Of a DNA stretch of 64,000 nucleotides, positions 9,380-18,465 are shown piece after piece (position 1 is the first letter of the stretch; each line of letters begins with the position of its first letter). The notes beneath the pieces are model-generated. The model worked only from the letters and a program-made list of their open reading frames with translations. It ran no database searches and was not told the origin of the DNA. This stretch comes from Pantoea sp. BAV 3049 (GTDB lineage: Bacteria; Pseudomonadota; Gammaproteobacteria; Enterobacterales; Enterobacteriaceae): the NCBI RefSeq assembly GCF_009765445.1, contig NZ_WHOY01000031.1, positions 3,627,596-3,691,595 of the forward strand, written 5' to 3'. The translations under genes and the position numbers were made by a program.

Positions 9380-10123
9380 ATGACGAAACTATTCTTTGGT
9401 AACCCGGCCATTAATTCATCTATTCAGGATTATCTGGAAAGAAAACTCAGCCAGTACAACAACATCAAGTATGCCTATGCCATCATGAGCAAACGGAACC
9501 CGGCAGACTTTTCGATTATCTCCAATCGTAAAGAGTGGTTCGAAGTTTATACCAAAAATAATTTTCAGTTTATCGACCCGGTTTTAATCACAGCGCTTTA
9601 CCGTATCACCCCATTTTCCTGGGATGAAAACATCATGTTGAATAAAGGTGTTAAGGTTCCCAAGCTGTTTGATATGGCGAAGAACCACAACATCGTTAAC
9701 GGCTATACGTTTGTCCTTCACGATCACAATAATAATCTCGTCGTGCTCTCGATTATGCTGGATAAGCATTGTGACGATAATACTGAAGAGCTGATCAAAG
9801 ATAATAAACACAAAATTCAGATGTTGTTGATCAAGACCCATGAAAAGCTGACCTTACTTTATCAGGAGCTGACCAGTAAAAAAGATTTTGATCAGATGAA
9901 CAACCGGGAAATTTTCTCAAAAAGGGAAAATGAGATTATCTACTGGGCCAGCGTCGGTAAATCCTATCAGGAGATTGCCCTGATCCTGGGCATCAAACTC
10001 ACGACCGTAAAATATCACATCGGCAACGCCGTCAAAAAGCTGGGCGTTACCAATGCAAAACACGCGATCAGGCTGGGAATTGAACTACAACTTATCAGGC
10101 CCGTTCTTTCTGACGGGGAATGA
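9380..10123 (+). CDS. EsaR/ExpR-type acyl-homoserine-lactone-responsive regulator
   Basis: A 247-residue LuxR-family regulator most like EsaR of Pantoea stewartii. The N-terminal autoinducer-binding domain keeps the family residues Trp53, Tyr57, Asp66-Pro67 and Trp81 (PFSWDENI), then the HNIVNGYTFVLHDH block. The C-terminal LuxR helix-turn-helix (about 177-236) has FSKRENEIIYWASVGKSYQEIA and TTVKYHIGNAVKKLG. EsaR-class proteins bind DNA without ligand and release it when AHL accumulates. The lack of a visible lux box means its own autoregulation cannot be inferred. The last 39 bases overlap the convergent synthase gene. Confidence 0.9.
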   Translation: MTKLFFGNPAINSSIQDYLERKLSQYNNIKYAYAIMSKRNPADFSIISNRKEWFEVYTKNNFQFIDPVLITALYRITPFSWDENIMLNKGVKVPKLFDMAKNHNIVNGYTFVLHDHNNNLVVLSIMLDKHCDDNTEELIKDNKHKIQMLLIKTHEKLTLLYQELTSKKDFDQMNNREIFSKRENEIIYWASVGKSYQEIALILGIKLTTVKYHIGNAVKKLGVTNAKHAIRLGIELQLIRPVLSDGE

Positions 10124-10744
10124 CAGCGGCCAGCCATCCAGTTGGCACTCCAGTTCGGGTGCCTTTGCGTGCAAATTATCAATCAGCCGCTGCTGGTTCG
10201 GTTTATCTACTGGCATAAAAATCAGATAGATATTCTGCTTCTTCTCAGAGAATCCCTGCTCAACCACCGAGATCTCCCAGCCTGATTTTTTGAAAATCAG
10301 GTACATTGGGTGGCTGACAATGGCATAAATCCCTTCGTACTGATTATGTCTGGCGTAGTTAATCATCGACAGGAACAGCAGCGCACTGATGGGCTGCTGA
10401 CGAAGCTCCAGCGCCTGAACCCGATTCTTATCTATAAATAGCCGACTCGCCTCAACATAATTACCTTCAGGCAGTTCGATATTTTTAAACCAGGATTTAA
10501 ATGTTCCCGTAATCATATTGGGGTATTTAATTTCGATGAAACGCAGACTGCACACACAAACATTATTATACACACCGAAGATATAAGTAGTCTGTTGATT
10601 ATCATACTCATCAGACTCCATATTATTCTCGCTGCTCACCATCCAGTTAAGTCTGTCCTTGAAGACTTCTTTTCTCAGAGTAAACAACTCCCTGCTTCTG
10701 ACTTCCGAGAGGAGCGGGTAACTGACATCAAGCAAATCCAACAT
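10085..10744 (-). CDS. acyl-homoserine-lactone synthase, EsaI type
   Basis: A 219-residue LuxI-family enzyme that makes AHL from S-adenosylmethionine and acyl-ACP. The invariant residues are present: Arg24, Phe28, Trp34, Asp45, Asp48, Arg68, Phe83, Glu98, Arg101. MLDLLDVSYPLL, NMESDEYD and PNMITGTF align closely with EsaI of P. stewartii. At the position of EsaI Thr140, the residue linked to preference for 3-oxo acyl chains, this protein has Ala141 (GIYAIVS). It converges on the receptor gene with overlapping ends, the arrangement of esaI/esaR. Confidence 0.92.
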   Translation of the reverse strand: MLDLLDVSYPLLSEVRSRELFTLRKEVFKDRLNWMVSSENNMESDEYDNQQTTYIFGVYNNVCVCSLRFIEIKYPNMITGTFKSWFKNIELPEGNYVEASRLFIDKNRVQALELRQQPISALLFLSMINYARHNQYEGIYAIVSHPMYLIFKKSGWEISVVEQGFSEKKQNIYLIFMPVDKPNQQRLIDNLHAKAPELECQLDGWPLSFPVRKNGPDKL

Positions 10745-10878
10745 TGTTATTATTCCCTGATTTTAATATACACATCCCCATTCTCTCCTTTTCGTAATAA
10801 GTAACGCCTTCGGTGCACCCAAAAGTTTCCTGGCGGAGCGGTTTCCGAAGGCTGATTAAGAAAAGGACGATAATGACT

Positions 10879-10900
10879 GAGGCCGGTCTCTACCGGCCTC
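10879..10900 (-). terminator. hairpin downstream of ybbP
   Basis: A 9-bp perfect stem GAGGCCGGT/ACCGGCCTC with loop CTCT, five bases beyond the ybbP stop. There is no strong T-run after it on the minus strand, so its termination strength is uncertain. Confidence 0.6.
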
Positions 10901-10904
10901 TATA

Positions 10905-13322
10905 TTACGCGGCGTTATAGCTTCTGAACAGGGCTTTACCTCTGAGAAGCCTGATGCCCAGCCAGCCACCGCAAACCGACAGCAGCACCGCTCCGGTTAA
11001 CGGTAACGCCAGCCACAGCAGGAAATCGGGCTCCCACGGGAAGTCAAAAACCTTACGCTGCAGACCCCACAGCGCGGCTTCAGCCCCGATGGCGGCGGCA
11101 ATGCCGGAAACGGCCCCCAGTAGCGCAAACTCGCACCACAATGTCCCACGCAGCAGCTTTTTACTGGCTCCCAGCGTGCGGTACACCACCAGTTCCTGCC
11201 TGCGCTGGCGCATGCCGACCTGTACCTGTGCCAGCAGCAATAACACGCCACACGCCGTTACCAGCACCACCATAATCTCCAGCGCCTGGCTGACCTGCGC
11301 CAGCACCTGGCCGATCTGCCGCAGAATGCTGCCGATATCCAGCAGGCTTAGCGTCGGAAACTCCCGGTTCAGCTGAGCCAGCAGCGCATTGTTGTTATCC
11401 AGCCGGAAGCTGGTAAGCCAGGTCTGTGGCTGATCGTCCAGCGCGCCAGGCGGGAAGATAAAGAAGAAGTTCGGTTTCAGGCTCTCCCAGTCCACTTTGC
11501 GGAAGCTGGTGATTTTTGCCGAAAACGCCTGAGTGTCGCCAGTAAAGGTCAGCGTATCGCCCAGCTTCACCCCCAGTCGCCCCGCCAGAGCCTCCTCCAT
11601 GGAAACTTCGCCCTTCTTCGGCGGCCAGCTCCCTGCAGTGAGTGGGTTATGATCCGGCAATTGTTCCAGCCAGGTCAGATTAAGTTCGCGGTTAAGCGAA
11701 TTATCCAGCGAGGGATCGGCCGGTTTATTATCGATTCCGGTCAACCGCACTCTGGCTATCGGATAGAAAGTCTGCGGTTCGACCTGATGCTGTTGCAGGA
11801 AGTTTTTCACCTGCGGTACCTGATCCTGAGTCAGGTTAAGCAGGAAGTAGTTCGGGCTTCCCGGAGGAAGCTGCTGTTGCCAGCGATCCAGCAGATCGCC
11901 GCGCATCACCAGCAGCAGCGCCAGCAGCATAAAGGAGAGCGAGAAAGCCGCCAGCTGGCTTAGCGTGGTCCACGGCTGGCGCAGCAGCCGGTTGACCGCC
12001 AGCCGGAAAGCCAGACTGCGTACGGTCAGACGACGCAACATCATCAGCGCCAGCCAGCCAATGCCGCTCAGCAACAGCGAAAGCAGCACAATGCCGCCGA
12101 TCAGCGCCCAGAGCAGCTTGCTGCCGCCCACCAGCAGCGCCAGCAGGATCACCACCACCAGCGCCATCGCCGGAAGGTAATATTTCAGCGGCCATATGTT
12201 CGCCACGGCATCCCGTCGCAGAACCCGCAGCGGCTGGGTCGCCAGCAGCAGGCGATAAGGTCTGAGTCCCACCAGCAGCGAGATAATAACCAGCGACCCT
12301 ACCGCCCACAGCCACGGCCAGGCGCTGGCAGCGGGCAGTTCACCAGGCAGCACCGGCTTCAACATTCTCAGTAGCAGTACCTCAAAACCCACGCCAATAA
12401 TGCTGCCACACACCGCTGCCAACAACAGCACTGCCAGCCACTGCCCGACAATCAGTTTGCGCAAAGCAGCACGGTTAGCGCCCAGCGTTTTCAGCACCGC
12501 CACCAGATCGTAACGACTGCTGCAATAGTGGCTCATCGCCACCGCCACCGCAGCAATCGCCAGCATCAACGTCAGCAGCGCGGAGAGCAGCAAGAACTGC
12601 CGGGCACGCTGCATCGATTTGCCGAGCGCATCTTCAGAGTTTTCCACGCTGATCCAGCGCTGATCCGGTTTGATATGGAACCCGATATAGCTGTCATAGC
12701 GTGCGAGCTGCTCTGGCGTCCCGGCAAATTTATAGCGCCAGGTCACGCGGCTGCCGGGCTGAATTGCGCCGGTTTTCTGCACGTCCGTCAGGTTCATCAG
12801 TAGCCGGGGTGCAGTCTGGAAAGGGTTAAAGCCGGAATCCGGCTCCTGAATCACCTCACCAGCAATGCGAAGCGTGGTATCGCCCACATCCAGATTGCTG
12901 CCAGCTTTCAGATTGAGCAATGCCAGCAGGCGTGGCGCGGCCAGTACCGTTCCGGCTGCCGGTTTCAGCCCTGCTGGTTCGGTCGCCAGCGCGCCAAACA
13001 TCGGATAGAGGTCATCCACCGCCTTCACCGAGGCCAGCTGCGGTGTCTCTCCGGCAAAGGTCATGGTCATAAACGTCAGCTGGCGGCCGATCTGTAATCC
13101 GTCGCGGCGGGCTTCATCCAGCCACTCCTGCGGTACCTCGCGCGAGCTTTGCAGCGTTCTGTCGCCCGCCATAAAGTCACGACTCTGTTGGGTCAGCCCC
13201 TTTTCCATTCTGTCGCTGAGCGAGCCCAGCGCCAGCACGCAGGCCACCGCCAGGGTCAGCGCCAGCCAGACAATCAGCAGCGAGGGAGATTTCCACTCCC
13301 GCCAGAACCAGCGCCAGATCAT
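10905..13322 (-). CDS. ybbP: ABC transporter permease YbbP (FtsX/MacB type)
   Basis: An inner-membrane permease of 805 residues (E. coli 804) with duplicated FtsX domains and many hydrophobic segments: one near residues 15-35, several between 255 and 470, and a C-terminal group from about 680. It begins MIWRWFWREWKSPSLL, matching E. coli MIARWFWREW. ATG 13322 overlaps the ybbA stop (ATGA), and an upstream in-frame GTG at 13334 is less likely. It works with the YbbA ATPase; substrates are not established, and a role with TesA in lipid or toxic-fatty-acid handling is speculation. Confidence 0.95.
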   Translation of the reverse strand: MIWRWFWREWKSPSLLIVWLALTLAVACVLALGSLSDRMEKGLTQQSRDFMAGDRTLQSSREVPQEWLDEARRDGLQIGRQLTFMTMTFAGETPQLASVKAVDDLYPMFGALATEPAGLKPAAGTVLAAPRLLALLNLKAGSNLDVGDTTLRIAGEVIQEPDSGFNPFQTAPRLLMNLTDVQKTGAIQPGSRVTWRYKFAGTPEQLARYDSYIGFHIKPDQRWISVENSEDALGKSMQRARQFLLLSALLTLMLAIAAVAVAMSHYCSSRYDLVAVLKTLGANRAALRKLIVGQWLAVLLLAAVCGSIIGVGFEVLLLRMLKPVLPGELPAASAWPWLWAVGSLVIISLLVGLRPYRLLLATQPLRVLRRDAVANIWPLKYYLPAMALVVVILLALLVGGSKLLWALIGGIVLLSLLLSGIGWLALMMLRRLTVRSLAFRLAVNRLLRQPWTTLSQLAAFSLSFMLLALLLVMRGDLLDRWQQQLPPGSPNYFLLNLTQDQVPQVKNFLQQHQVEPQTFYPIARVRLTGIDNKPADPSLDNSLNRELNLTWLEQLPDHNPLTAGSWPPKKGEVSMEEALAGRLGVKLGDTLTFTGDTQAFSAKITSFRKVDWESLKPNFFFIFPPGALDDQPQTWLTSFRLDNNNALLAQLNREFPTLSLLDIGSILRQIGQVLAQVSQALEIMVVLVTACGVLLLLAQVQVGMRQRRQELVVYRTLGASKKLLRGTLWCEFALLGAVSGIAAAIGAEAALWGLQRKVFDFPWEPDFLLWLALPLTGAVLLSVCGGWLGIRLLRGKALFRSYNAA

Positions 13323-14005
13323 GCTTCCTCCCACAACTTACCGTCGCGAACCCGCAGACGGCGGTCGCAGCGGGCTGCCAGCTGCTCGTCATGAGTAACC
13401 AGAATCAGCGTGGTGGCAAAATCACGGTTCAGGGAGAACAGCAGGTCGGCAATGCGCTCGCCGGTGTTTCGGTCAAGATTGCCGGTTGGCTCATCGGCAA
13501 AAAGCAGCGCCGGGCGGCCATTAAACGCCCTTGCCAGCGCCACGCGCTGCTGCTCACCGCCGGACAGCTGGGAGGGTAAATGGGTCAGACGTTCTGCCAG
13601 ACCAAGCTGTGCCAGCAGAGTGCGGGCCTGTTCACGACTCTGGCGATCGCTCTCGCCCCGCAGCAGCGCAGGTAGCTGAACATTCTCGATAGCATTAAGG
13701 GTGGGGACCAGCATAAAAGACTGGAAGACAAAGCCAACGCTCTTTGCCCGCAGCTCTGCCCTCTGCTCTTCATTCAACTGGTGTAACGGAGAGCCGAGCA
13801 TAAACACTTCCCCGTCGCTGCCGTCATCCAGACCTGCCAGAATCCCCAACAGCGTCGACTTACCGGAACCCGACTCGCCGATCAGGGCGATGGTTTCGGC
13901 CGGTTTGACAACCAGCTCAACTCCGGTAAGGATGGAAAGCTGATGCTCACCCTGACCGACGGACTTACTAAGACGATGAACTTCAAGAATGTTTTCCGCT
14001 GGCAT
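13319..14005 (-). CDS. ybbA: ABC transporter ATPase YbbA (LolD-like)
   Basis: A 228-residue ATPase, equal to E. coli YbbA. It contains Walker A GESGSGKST, Q-loop VFQSFMLVPTLNA, signature LSGGEQQRVALARA, Walker B LLFADEPTGNLD and switch VTHDEQLAAR. It belongs to the LolD/MacB subgroup. The ATPase start (14005) lies inside the divergent tesA gene: the two coding regions overlap by 30 bases at their 5' ends, so each promoter must lie within the other gene. It is translationally coupled to ybbP. Confidence 0.96.
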   Translation of the reverse strand: MPAENILEVHRLSKSVGQGEHQLSILTGVELVVKPAETIALIGESGSGKSTLLGILAGLDDGSDGEVFMLGSPLHQLNEEQRAELRAKSVGFVFQSFMLVPTLNAIENVQLPALLRGESDRQSREQARTLLAQLGLAERLTHLPSQLSGGEQQRVALARAFNGRPALLFADEPTGNLDRNTGERIADLLFSLNRDFATTLILVTHDEQLAARCDRRLRVRDGKLWEEA

Positions 14006-14599
14006 TACCCTGTCCTGTTATTATTGGCGCTGATGACGCTCCGCGCGACGGCGGCAGACACCCTGCTGGTGCTCGGCGACAGCCTGAGCGCCGGTTACCG
14101 GATGTCCGCAACCGCAGCGTGGCCTGCGTTACTCAATGATAAATGGCAGAAAACCCCCGCCATTATTAACGGTAGCATAAGCGGAGATACCGCGACGCAG
14201 GGACTGGCTCGCCTGCCCGCGTTGCTGAAGCAGCATCAACCGCGCTGGGTACTGATTGAACTGGGGGGTAATGACGGTTTACGCGGCTTCCCACCGCAGA
14301 ATATCGAGCAGGATCTCAGTAAAATCATTACCCAGGTGAAAGCTGCGAACGCTCAGCCGCTGCTGATGCAAATCCGTCTGCCAGCCAACTATGGCCGCCG
14401 TTATACTGAATCTTTCAGCGGGATGTACCCCAGACTGGCAAAAGAGTTTTCTGTCCCGCTGGTGCCTTTTTTCATGGAACAGGTTTACCTCAAACCCGAG
14501 TGGATGCAACAGGATGGGATCCATCCCAATCCCGATGCTCAGCCGTTTATTGCCGGACTGATGGCCAAAGAGCTGGCCCCATTAGTTAAGCATGAGTGA
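13976..14599 (+). CDS. tesA: thioesterase I / lysophospholipase L1 / protease I
   Basis: A periplasmic SGNH hydrolase that cleaves acyl-CoA and lysophospholipids, among other esters. It has 207 residues with a signal peptide ending about ATA-AD (residue 27) and the GDSL motif at 34-37, catalytic Ser36. GGNDG supplies the oxyanion Asn, and DGIHPN holds the catalytic Asp and His. ATG 13976 (MNFKNVFRWH) is chosen from the E. coli start MMNFNNVFRWH; the upstream frame is in ybbA. The coding start overlaps ybbA divergently. Confidence 0.96.
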   Translation: MNFKNVFRWHYPVLLLLALMTLRATAADTLLVLGDSLSAGYRMSATAAWPALLNDKWQKTPAIINGSISGDTATQGLARLPALLKQHQPRWVLIELGGNDGLRGFPPQNIEQDLSKIITQVKAANAQPLLMQIRLPANYGRRYTESFSGMYPRLAKEFSVPLVPFFMEQVYLKPEWMQQDGIHPNPDAQPFIAGLMAKELAPLVKHE

Positions 14600-14630
14600 C
14601 CGGATTTGAAGACCTTTGACAGGTAAAGTT

Positions 14631-15404
14631 ATGCAAAAAACAGTAGTAATAACCGGATGTTCCAGTGGTATTGGTCTGGTTGCCGCCAACGATTTGCTGC
14701 GTCGCGGCTACCGTATTTTCGCCGCGTGCCGCAAACAGGAAGACGTTCAACGCATGGGCGAACTCGGCTTTACCGGCATTGAGCTGGATCTTAACGATCG
14801 TGACAGCGTGGCCCGTGCAGCGGCTGAGATCCTTGAATTATGTGATAATCGCCTGTTCGCCTTGTTTAACAACGGTGGCTATGGCGTTTACGGCCCACTG
14901 GAATCAATCAGCCGGGAACAGATGGAACAGCAGTTTGCCACCAATGTATTCGGCACCCACCAGTTGACCATGTTACTCCTGCCTGCGCTGCGGGCCAGCG
15001 GCGATGCGCGGGTTGTGAATACCAGCTCGGTACTGGGGCTGATCTCCACACCGGGCCGGGGCATTTACGCCGCCAGCAAATATGCTCTGGAGGCATGGTC
15101 AGACGCATTACGCATGGAATTGCATGGCAGTGGCATTCGCGTCAGCCTGATCGAGCCAGGCCCGATCAAGACCCGTTTCACCGACAACGTCAATCAGGCG
15201 CAGCAGGATAAACCGGTAAAAAATCCCGGCATCGCTGCCCGTTTTACCCTGCCACCGGAAGCCATTTTGCCTAAACTTCATCATGCGCTGGAGAGTAAAA
15301 GGCCACGCCTGCGTTACCCCGTGACCCTGGTCGCCCATACGATGGGGCTGTTGCGACGTTTACTTCCGGGCTGGATACTGGATCGCATTTTGCGAGGTAA
15401 ATAA
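14631..15404 (+). CDS. ybbO: short-chain dehydrogenase/reductase YbbO
   Basis: A 257-residue classical SDR oxidoreductase. The NAD(P)-binding TGCSSGIG is at 8-15, followed by NNGG (NNAG in most SDRs, a Gly-for-Ala change), Ser in TSSVLG and the catalytic YAASK. E. coli YbbO is described as an NADP-dependent aldehyde reductase. The strong match in EAWSDALRMEL and IEPGPI(K/R)TRFTDNVNQ assigns it. ATG 14631 (MQKTVVITG) follows AGGT at good spacing; a TTG at 14616 is a possible longer start. It follows tesA by 31 bases, probably co-transcribed. Confidence 0.92.
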   Translation: MQKTVVITGCSSGIGLVAANDLLRRGYRIFAACRKQEDVQRMGELGFTGIELDLNDRDSVARAAAEILELCDNRLFALFNNGGYGVYGPLESISREQMEQQFATNVFGTHQLTMLLLPALRASGDARVVNTSSVLGLISTPGRGIYAASKYALEAWSDALRMELHGSGIRVSLIEPGPIKTRFTDNVNQAQQDKPVKNPGIAARFTLPPEAILPKLHHALESKRPRLRYPVTLVAHTMGLLRRLLPGWILDRILRGK

Positions 15405-15481
15405 ACGGATAACGGTAATAAACCTTGAAGCACGGGCTGCTGCCCCAATAGAGTAAGAAACCCTGTAAAAGAGACGAATTC

Positions 15482-16339
15482 ATGTCACCACAAGCTGCCA
15501 TCATTAGTATTAACGAAACCAACCTGCAACAGACGCTCGAGCAGTCGATGCAGATCCCGGTCCTGTTCTATTTCTGGTCTGGTCGCAGCCAGCACTGTCA
15601 GGAGCTGACCCCGGTGCTGGAGCGTCTGGCACAGGAGTACGCCGGTCAGTTTATTCTGGCTGAGCTGGATTGTGATGCTGAACCGGCCGTGGCCCAGCAG
15701 TTTGGCCTGCGTTCCATCCCGACCGTGTATCTGTTCCAGAACGGCCAGCCGGTCGACGGCTTCCAGGGCCCGCAGCCGGAAGAAGCGATCCGCGCGCTGC
15801 TGCACAAGGTGCTGCCGAAAGAAGAAGAGCTGAAAGCTCAGCAGGCCAGGCAACTGATGGAAGAAGGCAAAGTACTGGAAGCGCTGCCGCTGCTGAAAGA
15901 GGCCTGGCAGTTGAGCAACCAGAACAGCGAGATAGGCTTCCTGCTGGCTGAAGCGCTGATCAACCTCAACCGCAGCGATGAAGCGCAGGCGGTGCTGGAC
16001 GTGGTGCCGCTGCAGGATAAGGATACACGCTATCAGGGGCTGATTGCGCAGATCGACCTGCTGAAACAGGCGGCCGATACGCCGGAAATTCAGCAGTTGC
16101 AGCAGCAGATTGAAGCGGACCCAACCAATGCAGAGCTGGCGACCAAGCTGGCCCTGCAACTGCATCAGGTTGGCCGTAATGAAGAAGCGCTGGAACTGCT
16201 GTTCGGCTATCTGAAGAAAGATTTGAGTGCAGCGGACGGCCAGGTGCGTAAAATGCTGCAGGAGATCCTGGCCGCGCTGGGAACCGGCGATGCGCTGGCG
16301 GCGAAATACCGCCGTCAGCTCTACTCTTTGCTCTACTGA
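15482..16339 (+). CDS. cnoX: chaperedoxin CnoX (YbbN)
   Basis: A 285-residue thioredoxin-fold/TPR protein. The redox site is SQHC at 36-39 instead of the thioredoxin CGPC. This atypical motif, with one cysteine near the helix, is that of E. coli CnoX, which protects GroEL and DnaK clients from over-oxidation during bleach stress. The C-terminal half (about 115-285) consists of TPR-like helices, rich in Leu, Gln and Glu. ATG 15482 follows AAGAGACGAATTC. Confidence 0.95.
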   Translation: MSPQAAIISINETNLQQTLEQSMQIPVLFYFWSGRSQHCQELTPVLERLAQEYAGQFILAELDCDAEPAVAQQFGLRSIPTVYLFQNGQPVDGFQGPQPEEAIRALLHKVLPKEEELKAQQARQLMEEGKVLEALPLLKEAWQLSNQNSEIGFLLAEALINLNRSDEAQAVLDVVPLQDKDTRYQGLIAQIDLLKQAADTPEIQQLQQQIEADPTNAELATKLALQLHQVGRNEEALELLFGYLKKDLSAADGQVRKMLQEILAALGTGDALAAKYRRQLYSLLY

Positions 16340-16368
16340 TTTCAAAGAGTTATCTGATCCGCTTAACA

Positions 16369-16399
16369 TTCGTGTTGCAGTACGCGGCTGCAACACGAA
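16369..16399. other. 12-bp perfect stem-loop between cnoX and qmcA
   Basis: TTCGTGTTGCAG and CTGCAACACGAA, separated by TACGCGG, form a perfect 12-bp stem. No T-run follows (CACTACAG), so it is not a standard intrinsic terminator. A smaller stem GGCTGA/TCAGCC lies at 16413-16429, just before the qmcA ribosome site. Either could stabilise mRNA ends or partially terminate. Confidence 0.75.
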
Positions 16400-16453
16400 C
16401 ACTACAGCGGATGGCTGAATGACTCAGCCCAAAAACAACAATCCGGAGGTTAT

Positions 16454-17368
16454 ATGCTGACTGTTATTCCTGTCATTATCATTCTGGCGCTGATCGTCGT
16501 CTGGTCCGGCATCAAAATTGTCCCTCAGGGTTATCAGTGGACGGTTGAGCGCTTTGGCCGCTATACCAAAACCCTGCAGCCTGGCCTTAATCTGCTGGTG
16601 CCGTTTATGGATCGTGTGGGCCGCAAGATCAGCATGATGGAACAGGTACTGGACATCCCCTCGCAGGAGATCATCTCCAAAGACAACGCCAGCGTCACCA
16701 TTGATGCGGTGTGTTTTATCCAGGCCGTTGATCCTGCCCGTGCAGCCTATGAAGTCAGCAACCTGGAACTGGCGATTATCAATCTGACCATGACCAATAT
16801 GCGCACCGTGCTTGGCTCGATGGAGCTGGATGAGATGCTGTCGCAACGTGACAATATCAATACCCGGCTGCTGCGTATTGTGGATGAGGCAACCAACCCC
16901 TGGGGGATTAAAATCACCCGAATCGAGATCCGCGACGTGCGCCCACCGGCCGAGCTGATTGCCTCAATGAACGCACAGATGAAGGCGGAGCGGACCAAAC
17001 GCGCCGATATTCTGGAAGCGGAAGGGGTACGTCAGGCCGCTATCCTGCGTGCCGAAGGGGAGAAGCAGTCTCAGATCCTGAAAGCCGAAGGGGAAAGACA
17101 GTCAGCATTCTTACAGGCGGAAGCGCGTGAACGTAGCGCGGAAGCAGAAGCCGCGGCGACCAAAATGGTGTCAGAAGCCATCGCTGCCGGTGATATCCAG
17201 GCCATTAACTACTTTGTGGCGCAGAAATACACCGATGCCCTGCAGAAAATTGGCACCGCCAATAACAGCAAAATGGTGATGATGCCGCTGGATGCCACCA
17301 GCCTGATGGGCTCCATCGCCGGGATCTCCGAACTGCTGAGCGAAACTAAAAAAGACCGGGGTGCCTGA
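16454..17368 (+). CDS. qmcA: SPFH/prohibitin-family membrane protein QmcA
   Basis: A 304-residue stomatin-like protein (E. coli 305). One N-terminal membrane segment (about 2-20) is followed by an SPFH domain starting [17 protein letters not shown] long charged coiled coil contains repeats of the type [17 protein letters not shown], and a C-terminal segment [11 protein letters not shown] ends the protein. SPFH proteins form membrane cages that gather proteases and lipids. A clear GGAGG ribosome site precedes ATG 16454. The stop overlaps ybbJ (TGATG), and the QmcA/NfeD pairing is typical. Confidence 0.96.
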   Translation: MLTVIPVIIILALIVVWSGIKIVPQGYQWTVERFGRYTKTLQPGLNLLVPFMDRVGRKISMMEQVLDIPSQEIISKDNASVTIDAVCFIQAVDPARAAYEVSNLELAIINLTMTNMRTVLGSMELDEMLSQRDNINTRLLRIVDEATNPWGIKITRIEIRDVRPPAELIASMNAQMKAERTKRADILEAEGVRQAAILRAEGEKQSQILKAEGERQSAFLQAEARERSAEAEAAATKMVSEAIAAGDIQAINYFVAQKYTDALQKIGTANNSKMVMMPLDATSLMGSIAGISELLSETKKDRGA

Positions 17369-17835
17369 TGGTCGCCGAACTGATCGCAAACCCCTGGTGG
17401 TTATGGCTGACGATCGGGGGCGTATTACTGGCGGCAGAAATGCTGGGCACCAGCGGTTATCTGTTGTGGAGCGGCGTGGCCGCGCTGCTGGTCAGCCTGC
17501 TGGTGTGGCTGGTGCCGCTGTCGTGGGAATGGCAGTGCATCAGTTTTGCGGTGCTGACGGTGCTCTCCGCGCTGGGCTGGTACCGCTGGCTGAAAGGCCG
17601 CGATCGCAGCGAACCGCCCTCCTCACTTAATCAGCGCGGCCATCAGATGATTGGCCGTAAGTTGACGCTGGATGAAGCGCTGGTGGACGGCTTTGGTCAT
17701 GTCAGAATTGGCGACAGCAGCTGGCGTGTGCAGGCTACGGATGATTTCCCGGCTGGCACGCACGTCACCGTGGTGGCCGTTGAAGGAATTACCCTGCGGA
17801 TTATCAGGCTTACAGAAAATCCTGCCAGCGTCTGA
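17368..17835 (+). CDS. ybbJ: NfeD-family membrane protein YbbJ
   Basis: A 155-residue inner-membrane protein. Hydrophobic segments lie at about 10-28, 31-52 and 56-72, then a soluble NfeD-like OB-fold domain (VDGFGHVRIGDSSWRVQA, GTHVTVVAVEGITLRI). Short NfeD proteins accompany SPFH partners and are thought to act with them in membrane-domain organisation. It is coupled to qmcA by a one-base overlap. The 3' end overlaps the tail of an antisense pseudogene by 26 bases. Confidence 0.93.
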   Translation: MVAELIANPWWLWLTIGGVLLAAEMLGTSGYLLWSGVAALLVSLLVWLVPLSWEWQCISFAVLTVLSALGWYRWLKGRDRSEPPSSLNQRGHQMIGRKLTLDEALVDGFGHVRIGDSSWRVQATDDFPAGTHVTVVAVEGITLRIIRLTENPASV

Positions 17836-18465
17836 CCAGATAGTTGTAGTCATTCATCACTGAGTTCCATACGCCGATGTGGCTCATCCGCTGTTCGTAA
17901 CTGCCGCCATCACGGATCTCCCCTTTGGTAATCAGGAGGTTTCCGGCGGCATCCGGCAACACTACGCTGGCCGGTTTTCCGCCCTACCAGAAATCCCACT
18001 CGGCAGGCGAAAGACGTGCCCGCGTTCTCTCCGGATTGGAGATGTAGTATCCCTGACGGGCCATAATCGCGCCCGGCCAGCCCGACTGCCACCAGTTAAG
18101 ACAGGCATAAGCTGCATCGCAGATTTTCCCTGTAGCACAGCGTGAAAGAGACAAACCAACGTACCAGGCGCGATAACCTTCTCGTGGGGTCGCCAGCTTG
18201 TAACCGCTCTGGCGGAAATGGTTGCGGAAGTAAGTGGGCGCCCACAGGCTCAGATTTCCCACATTGCTGAATTCACCAATCCGGCTCCCTGCACGGCGAG
18301 TACCTCATCCAGCGCGCCCATCGCCGCATCGTCCTGCAACGCGGCCCTACCGGCAAAAGCCGGATGCAACAGCCAGCCCCAGCTCTCCTCTTCACGGCTT
18401 AAAGCTGGCGGTAAGCAATCGGCGTGACAGGCAAAACTGTTGGCGTTATGGGTCAATGGCAGCAT
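17810..18465 (-). pseudogene. ABC transporter solute-binding protein (PotD-like), decayed fragment
   Basis: Reading the minus strand gives a recognisable C-terminal half of an extracellular solute-binding protein. SWGWLLHPAFAGRAALQDDAAMG and LDEVLAVQGAG come first. A frameshift near 18273 leads to VGNLSL, then GYKLATPREGYRAWYVGLSL, LNWWQSGWPGAIMARQGYYI and SPAEWDFW. The frame is then broken by TAG (17986-17984) before GGKPASVVLPDAAG and the end RRWQDFL. No signal peptide or N-terminal half is present. The family assignment is by resemblance to periplasmic binding proteins of polyamine-type importers, and no permease or ATPase is left beside it. It is non-functional. Confidence 0.6.
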
